DNA from: DT-110 sp030148525
Lineage (GTDB): Bacteria; Bacteroidota; Bacteroidia; Chitinophagales; Saprospiraceae
Assembly (NCBI GenBank): GCA_965227445.1
Contig: OZ245751.1
Coordinates: 310,001-374,000, forward strand
DNA length: 64,000 nucleotides
Direction of reading: 5' to 3'
Positions 60,450-64,000 of the stretch are shown here, one piece after another. A program made the translations under genes and the position numbers. The notes beneath the pieces were generated by a model, which ran no database searches, was not told the origin of the DNA, and worked only from the letters and a program-made list of their open reading frames with translations. The number at the start of each line of letters is the position of its first letter. The first letter of the stretch is position 1.

Positions 60450-60463
60450 CCTTTCGGAAAAAA
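60450..60463 (-). repeat. intergenic T-run/GAAA hairpin variant with CC/GG stem
   Basis: Minus-strand reading TTTTTTCCGAAAGG, six bases before the PAP2 start codon. The stem differs from other copies but keeps the GAAA loop and T-run. The 218-base gap before this gene shows no other clear signal. Confidence 0.45.
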
Positions 60464-60469
60464 TAACCC

Positions 60470-61192
60470 ATGCGCAGGCTTCTGTTCCTTATAGTGGTTG
60501 CCATCCTTTGGGGCAGCCTGACCCAGGCTCAGCCCGTCTATTCCCGCCAGTCCGATAAGGTCCTGGCTATTTCACTGCCTGGATTGGGAATGAGTGGCCT
60601 CAGTATGTATCTGAAAGGGAAAAACGAGCCTTTTCTGCCGGAGGATGTGTACGAACTGGATGTGATGGACGTACCCAAGATCGACCGGTGGGTCACTCGC
60701 CAGTACAACCTCACAGCTAAGCGCAATAGTGATATTACTCTTTTCACTTCCTATGTATTGCCTTTTACCATGTTATTGGGGGAAGAATCCCGACGTGATT
60801 TCGGATCTGTGGGCCTGATCACGTTGGAAGGCCTCATTCTGAATAACGGGCTCACCAGTCTGACCAAGAACATTGTTCGTCGTCCACGCCCCTACCTGTA
60901 CAATACGAATGTTCCCATGGAGTTGAAGATCACCAAGGGGGCTCGGGAGTCCTTTTTTTCCGGTCATACTTCAAATACAGCAGTAGTTAGTTTTATGACG
61001 GCCACCTTTTTCTCTGATTATTACGGAGACAGTGATATGAAGCCTTTGGTTTGGGGGTTGGCAGCCGCTATTCCAGCCTATACGGGCATTCAGCGCATGC
61101 GCGCCGGCAAACACTATCTGACGGATGTTTTAGTTGGGTATGCCGTCGGAGCGGCCGTCGGAGTCCTGGTTCCCCGCTTTCATCGATTGTAG
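60470..61192 (+). CDS. PAP2-family phosphatase
   Basis: 240 residues with signal peptide (MRRLLFLIVVAILWGSLTQA). The three acid phosphatase motifs are present: KNIVRRPRP (KX6RP), SFFSGHTSN (PSGH-like with F for P) and RMRAGKHYLTD (RX5HX3D). Family members dephosphorylate lipid phosphates such as undecaprenyl pyrophosphate or phosphatidate. The signal peptide and lack of a full six-helix core suggest a periplasmic or outer-membrane-associated form common in Bacteroidota. It converges on the next gene with six bases between the stops. Confidence 0.9.
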   Translation: MRRLLFLIVVAILWGSLTQAQPVYSRQSDKVLAISLPGLGMSGLSMYLKGKNEPFLPEDVYELDVMDVPKIDRWVTRQYNLTAKRNSDITLFTSYVLPFTMLLGEESRRDFGSVGLITLEGLILNNGLTSLTKNIVRRPRPYLYNTNVPMELKITKGARESFFSGHTSNTAVVSFMTATFFSDYYGDSDMKPLVWGLAAAIPAYTGIQRMRAGKHYLTDVLVGYAVGAAVGVLVPRFHRL

Positions 61193-61198
61193 CGCTGG

Positions 61199-62923
61199 TT
61201 ACTCTGTGGTTTCAGCAGCCGTCTGGCGGGTGGGCTGTAAGATCTTTTCCAGGAATACGCGGGTAATGAGGTAGGTAGGTTTGACGCCACTTACTCCCAG
61301 GCTGCCCGATGCCAGAGTGGATCCGGTCTCCAGTGGATTATCCGAAGCATAGTAGGCATAGGCGAGCTTGACATCGCTACGGATATTGTGCCGGATCTTG
61401 GCGGCCGATTGAATAGCTTTTTGGTAATGAGCTCCTTCCATTTCCAGCCCGATAGCTTTCCAGGACGTTGAATTGAAGTATTGCAGGATATCCCGGTTTT
61501 GGAGGGAGGTACCCAATACCGATATCATCGGGCCGCAAAAGACCTGGAGTCCGTGTCCTTCCAGATCTTCCGTTCGTATTTCATTCTCGAAGGGGTAGTT
61601 ATCGGCGGTACCTTCAAAGATATGAGCAGTCGGAACCATCAGGTCTCCTTTCCCGCCTTCGAGGATGCCGGCCTTTCCCATAATGGAAATAGAGTCGACT
61701 TGTATGCAAATTTCTTCTCCGGTATCCGTCTCGTAGGGTTTTAGTAGCTCATCCATGCTCTCAAAGGCCTGTTCGCCAAAGGCGTAGTCCATGACGAGGA
61801 TTAGGGGTTTTTCCTGTTCCAGGTAAGTTACATCGCGTCGGATGTCTCCGGTAAACGTGTGAGTGCCCAATTTAGTGGTGTCAAAGATCTGTACGGAGAT
61901 ATTGGTGCCGGTAACATCATCAATCTGAATCATGCCGTTTTTATGGGCATAGGCTTTTACCACTTCGCGCAAGTGATCATTTTCATCCAGGCTCAATAAT
62001 TCGACCAGGTCTTCCAGTGATTGGTATTTACGCTTTTTATGAAGTGCAGCCGGGGCATAGAGGGAGTTCATGACCGAGTGGAGATTGGCGCTGATTATGT
62101 GTATCGGACGCTGATAAAGCTGATTTTCGTAGATGTATTTCTTAATATTTCGGGCCCAGAAGTCGCCATAGTAGTGGTGGCCGATCTTTTCGCGCAGGGC
62201 AGAAGAGAAGGTGATTTCCCGGTCCAATTCGCGTTCGGCCTCTTCCAGAGAAAGCCGCCCCAGCCAGTAGGTGATGTGAAAAATACTGTTTACTTCGGCC
62301 GTATCGTTAAAGCGGCGGCAGGCATCGACCGTTTCGGCGTAGGTTCGTCCCAAGAGGGTGCTCAGGTAGGTGAAGGCTACTTCTCGATTGTATTCTTCAC
62401 CCATTTTCTCGTGTTCGACGATTTCTTCCAGCATTTCCCATTCCCGTTTACGACGACCTTTATGGTCAGTGCTGTTGCGCCGGATTTTCTCCGCTTCGAT
62501 GTAGAGGAAGGTGAGGTGGGTGAGGATATCGTAGATATCGCTGCGCCCGCGAGTCATTTCAATGAACATTTGTTCATCGTCGATGCGGTAGGCCTGGCGG
62601 CGGCGTTTAGGAGGAATGATCGGTTCGAAATTCGACTGCTCGAACCCTTCGCGGCTAATCAGCCGGATAAACCGGCATTCTTCGATACCACGGGGCAGGC
62701 GTTGGGCGACGTAGAAGAGTCCGTTGAGTTCCACTTTTTCGGGATCGGAAATAGAACCGTAAATCTCGGGGCGTAGGACCATCATGGCTTCAATTATGGC
62801 TTCGCCCGACAGCCCCAGGGGTTTATAGCTACCGCGAATGAAGAGGTGGCGCATGGCGATATAAAGTCGCTGAACGGCTGCGCGGGATTCCTGAGCTCGG
62901 ATACGATTGGATTGGGAAAGCAT
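61199..62923 (-). CDS. DUF6909-like protein with nucleoside-phosphorylase-like C-terminal domain
   Basis: 574 residues, cytosolic. The N-terminal half (1-290) is helical and charged (RAAVQRLYIAMRHLFIRGSY). The C-terminal half (about 340-560) shows sequence reminiscent of the PNP/UDP phosphorylase fold: LVMDYAFGEQAFESMDEL, SISIMGKAGILEGGKGDLMV, PTAHIFEG and the ribose-binding-like AIGLEMEGAHYQKAIQSA. The whole resembles the DUF6909 family found in Bacteroidota. An enzymatic role on nucleosides is inferred from these motifs only. A promoter-like TATCTTTG lies just upstream. Confidence 0.75.
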   Translation of the reverse strand: MLSQSNRIRAQESRAAVQRLYIAMRHLFIRGSYKPLGLSGEAIIEAMMVLRPEIYGSISDPEKVELNGLFYVAQRLPRGIEECRFIRLISREGFEQSNFEPIIPPKRRRQAYRIDDEQMFIEMTRGRSDIYDILTHLTFLYIEAEKIRRNSTDHKGRRKREWEMLEEIVEHEKMGEEYNREVAFTYLSTLLGRTYAETVDACRRFNDTAEVNSIFHITYWLGRLSLEEAERELDREITFSSALREKIGHHYYGDFWARNIKKYIYENQLYQRPIHIISANLHSVMNSLYAPAALHKKRKYQSLEDLVELLSLDENDHLREVVKAYAHKNGMIQIDDVTGTNISVQIFDTTKLGTHTFTGDIRRDVTYLEQEKPLILVMDYAFGEQAFESMDELLKPYETDTGEEICIQVDSISIMGKAGILEGGKGDLMVPTAHIFEGTADNYPFENEIRTEDLEGHGLQVFCGPMISVLGTSLQNRDILQYFNSTSWKAIGLEMEGAHYQKAIQSAAKIRHNIRSDVKLAYAYYASDNPLETGSTLASGSLGVSGVKPTYLITRVFLEKILQPTRQTAAETTE

Positions 62924-62937
62924 AGTGCTTTTACGTA

Positions 62938-62945
62938 CAAAGATA
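62938..62945 (-). promoter_or_regulatory. putative promoter -7 element of the DUF6909-like gene
   Basis: Minus-strand TATCTTTG, 14 bases before the start codon, so the leader would be very short. No TTG is found at the usual distance. Confidence 0.45.
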
Positions 62946-62976
62946 GGTAAAAAGGAAAACGGGATGGCCTAAAAAC

Positions 62977-63011
62977 CTAAGGAACCAGCACCAACCGGTG
63001 AGGTTCCTTAG
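62977..63011 (-). terminator. hairpin terminator upstream of the DUF6909-like gene
   Basis: CTAAGGAACC/GGTTCCTTAG perfect 10-base stem with an inner CACC/GGTG stem in the loop, followed on the minus strand by T5 (62975-62971). It probably ends leftward transcription arriving from the right and insulates the gene at 61199. Confidence 0.65.
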
Positions 63012-63120
63012 TACATCATCTACCCCTTCACTATATACTCGTTTATGATTCGCCAGGGACGCCAGAACACTACAACTGGGAGGCCCCCCTTGGCAACTCG
63101 TTCGCTTTTTAATTCTGGTC

Positions 63121-63151
63121 AACTACCGGCCCTTAATGCGGGCCGGTAGTT
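63121..63151. terminator. strong GC hairpin, probable terminator
   Basis: AACTACCGGCCC, seven bases, GGGCCGGTAGTT: a perfect 12-base stem. Only short A/T flanks, so it may be a terminator or an RNA-end protector. Confidence 0.55.
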
Positions 63152-63313
63152 TCCAGGGTAATGTCTCATTGTGTAGATCTGCAGGTTAATAGCTGTAAAT
63201 ACTTTTAGGCAAATTTCGATTCGTACGTGTACGGTCTTCGGGCAAGTTTTAGAACAAATAGGTACCGCTCAGCGGTAACGTTTTTGGGATGTAGATAGGC
63301 TGTGTCGCGGTTA

Positions 63314-63588
63314 GAACGGTGTAAGCCTCTCGGTTGAACGCTAGTGTTTCACAGTGTGTGTTGGTTAAACGCGAATTGGTTTGTAGAACGCCTCTTGGTT
63401 TTTGAACGCTAATCGGTTCGACGCTGAAATCGTTTTTGGGATCAGATTGAAACTCATTGGGTTTTTTGACGCTGCTTAGCATTTTAAGAACGCTGCGTGA
63501 GTCAGAAGAACGCTGCCAGAACAGTAATCGGTTATGGAGATAGCCTTCTGAACGCTGTGTGTTGCCTGCCGATCTTTCAATGAACGTT
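63314..63588. repeat. array of GAACGCT-like motifs at helical spacing
   Basis: About 12 copies of GAACGCT or one-to-two-mismatch variants start at 63314, 63336, 63366, 63386, 63404, 63419, 63467, 63488, 63508, 63519, 63550 and 63582. Most intervals are near 20-22 or 30-32 bases, that is two or three helical turns. No convincing gene overlaps: the 119-codon minus-strand frame here has low-complexity content produced by the repeats. The surrounding 63152-63948 is AT-rich and otherwise featureless. Confidence 0.6.
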
Positions 63589-63948
63589 GTATTTCCTTTT
63601 GAATACATTACAAATATAGGGTGAGATGGGAGGCATCACAATCACACATTTCGTCTTTTTTCAAATGGAATTTTAGGATTAAATGAGTTGCAAGGGTTTT
63701 GTGTTCATCACAAAGTTGTGGTTATCAGGTGTTTACAACATGTTATATAATTGTTATTTTTAATTTAATTGCTCTCTGTTTTCAGAGATATTTAAAATGC
63801 ATGGAGATTTTTTCCATATTTCTTGTGGAGAAATTTGCTGTGCAACTTGCGTAATGATTCCCGAAGAGCCCGAAAGATGTCACTTGTGATCTGAAAATAG
63901 GGCCTGAAGGCACTGAACTAGCGGTTTATGGTGGAAAGGGAGAGGTTA

Positions 63949-63993
63949 AAAAGACAACAGCCACCCCAATACGATTGATCGGGATGGCTGTCA
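63949..63993 (-). terminator. terminator of a minus-strand gene beyond the right edge
   Basis: Minus strand: GACAGCCATCCC ... GGGTGGCTGTTGTC forms a long stem followed by T5 (TTTTTAAC). It implies a leftward gene ending just right of the window. Confidence 0.7.
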
Positions 63994-64000
63994 GGTCAGA

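Noticed and set aside
63314..63588. CRISPR array
   Set aside because: Repeat core is only seven bases, spacing is irregular (11-48 bases), and no cas genes are present.
63249..63608. 119-codon minus-strand frame
   Set aside because: Its sequence is generated by the GAACGCT repeats and has no family-like features; no ribosome-friendly start context or neighbouring operon.

Overview
The window reads as chromosome of a member of the Bacteroidota, most likely a marine Saprospiraceae/Lewinella-like bacterium. This is inferred from type IX secretion (T9SS) sorting domains on large secreted proteins, a PorP/SprF protein, SprB-type repeats, promoters of the TTG-N20-TAnnTTTG type used by this phylum, a Na+-translocating NQR operon and a single-subunit diheme SdhC. 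Base composition is near 50% GC and about 90% of the window is coding. No rRNA, tRNA, CRISPR array, prophage or complete insertion sequence was found.

Layout. 1-7.5 kb: the 3' part of ravA plus viaA (AAA+ ATPase and VWA partner), convergent with sdhC-sdhA-sdhB. 7.6-12.6 kb: ribonuclease R, an ECF sigma factor translationally coupled to a membrane-anchored beta-barrel protein, and a PaaI-type thioesterase. 12.6-20.3 kb: a giant T9SS-exported S8 protease with 13 SprB repeats, convergent with a Nudix hydrolase. 20.5-36.3 kb: a helical stress-like protein, a zinc-ribbon membrane protein, a surface PQQ-type dehydrogenase/cytochrome c fusion, a Tas-like aldo/keto reductase, a DUF389 membrane protein, PhoD phosphatase, lipoproteins, a heptosyltransferase-like enzyme, and a PorP/SprF plus OmpA-DUF1573 pair. 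36.3-39.4 kb: a flavin disulfide reductase, small membrane proteins and PnuC. 39.6-46.2 kb: nqrABCDEF. 46.2-50.8 kb: an OmpA/TPR/PD40 protein, a deformylase-like protein, a YbaY-like lipoprotein and a Tat-exported aminotransferase. 50.9-56.5 kb: a decayed M1 peptidase, then a vitamin B12 uptake unit (cobalamin riboswitch, BtuB-like receptor, DUF4465 T9SS protein, BtuG-like beta-propeller lipoprotein). 56.6-62.9 kb: bestrophin, a lipoprotein, a Fur-family regulator, an APC permease, a PAP2 phosphatase and a DUF6909-type protein. 62.9-64 kb: a long non-coding stretch with terminators and a helically spaced GAACGCT motif array.

How the genes work together. Respiratory modules dominate: succinate dehydrogenase and NQR feed the quinone pool, and RavA-ViaA, known in E. 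coli to act on fumarate reductase and NADH dehydrogenase, sits beside sdh. A second theme is the cell surface: three intact T9SS cargo proteins and one decayed one, PorP/SprF, two OmpA peptidoglycan-binding proteins and a B12 capture system.

The most unusual signals are at DNA level. First, about 21 copies of a T-run followed by a tiny hairpin with a GAAA (or GGAA) loop and covarying stem, on both strands, in genes and between them. Second, a family of intergenic elements bounded by TATACC...GGTATA and built from hairpin modules. Third, a MITE-like element with 17-18 bp perfect inverted ends. Fourth, heptamer-based inverted repeats that fill intergenic gaps.
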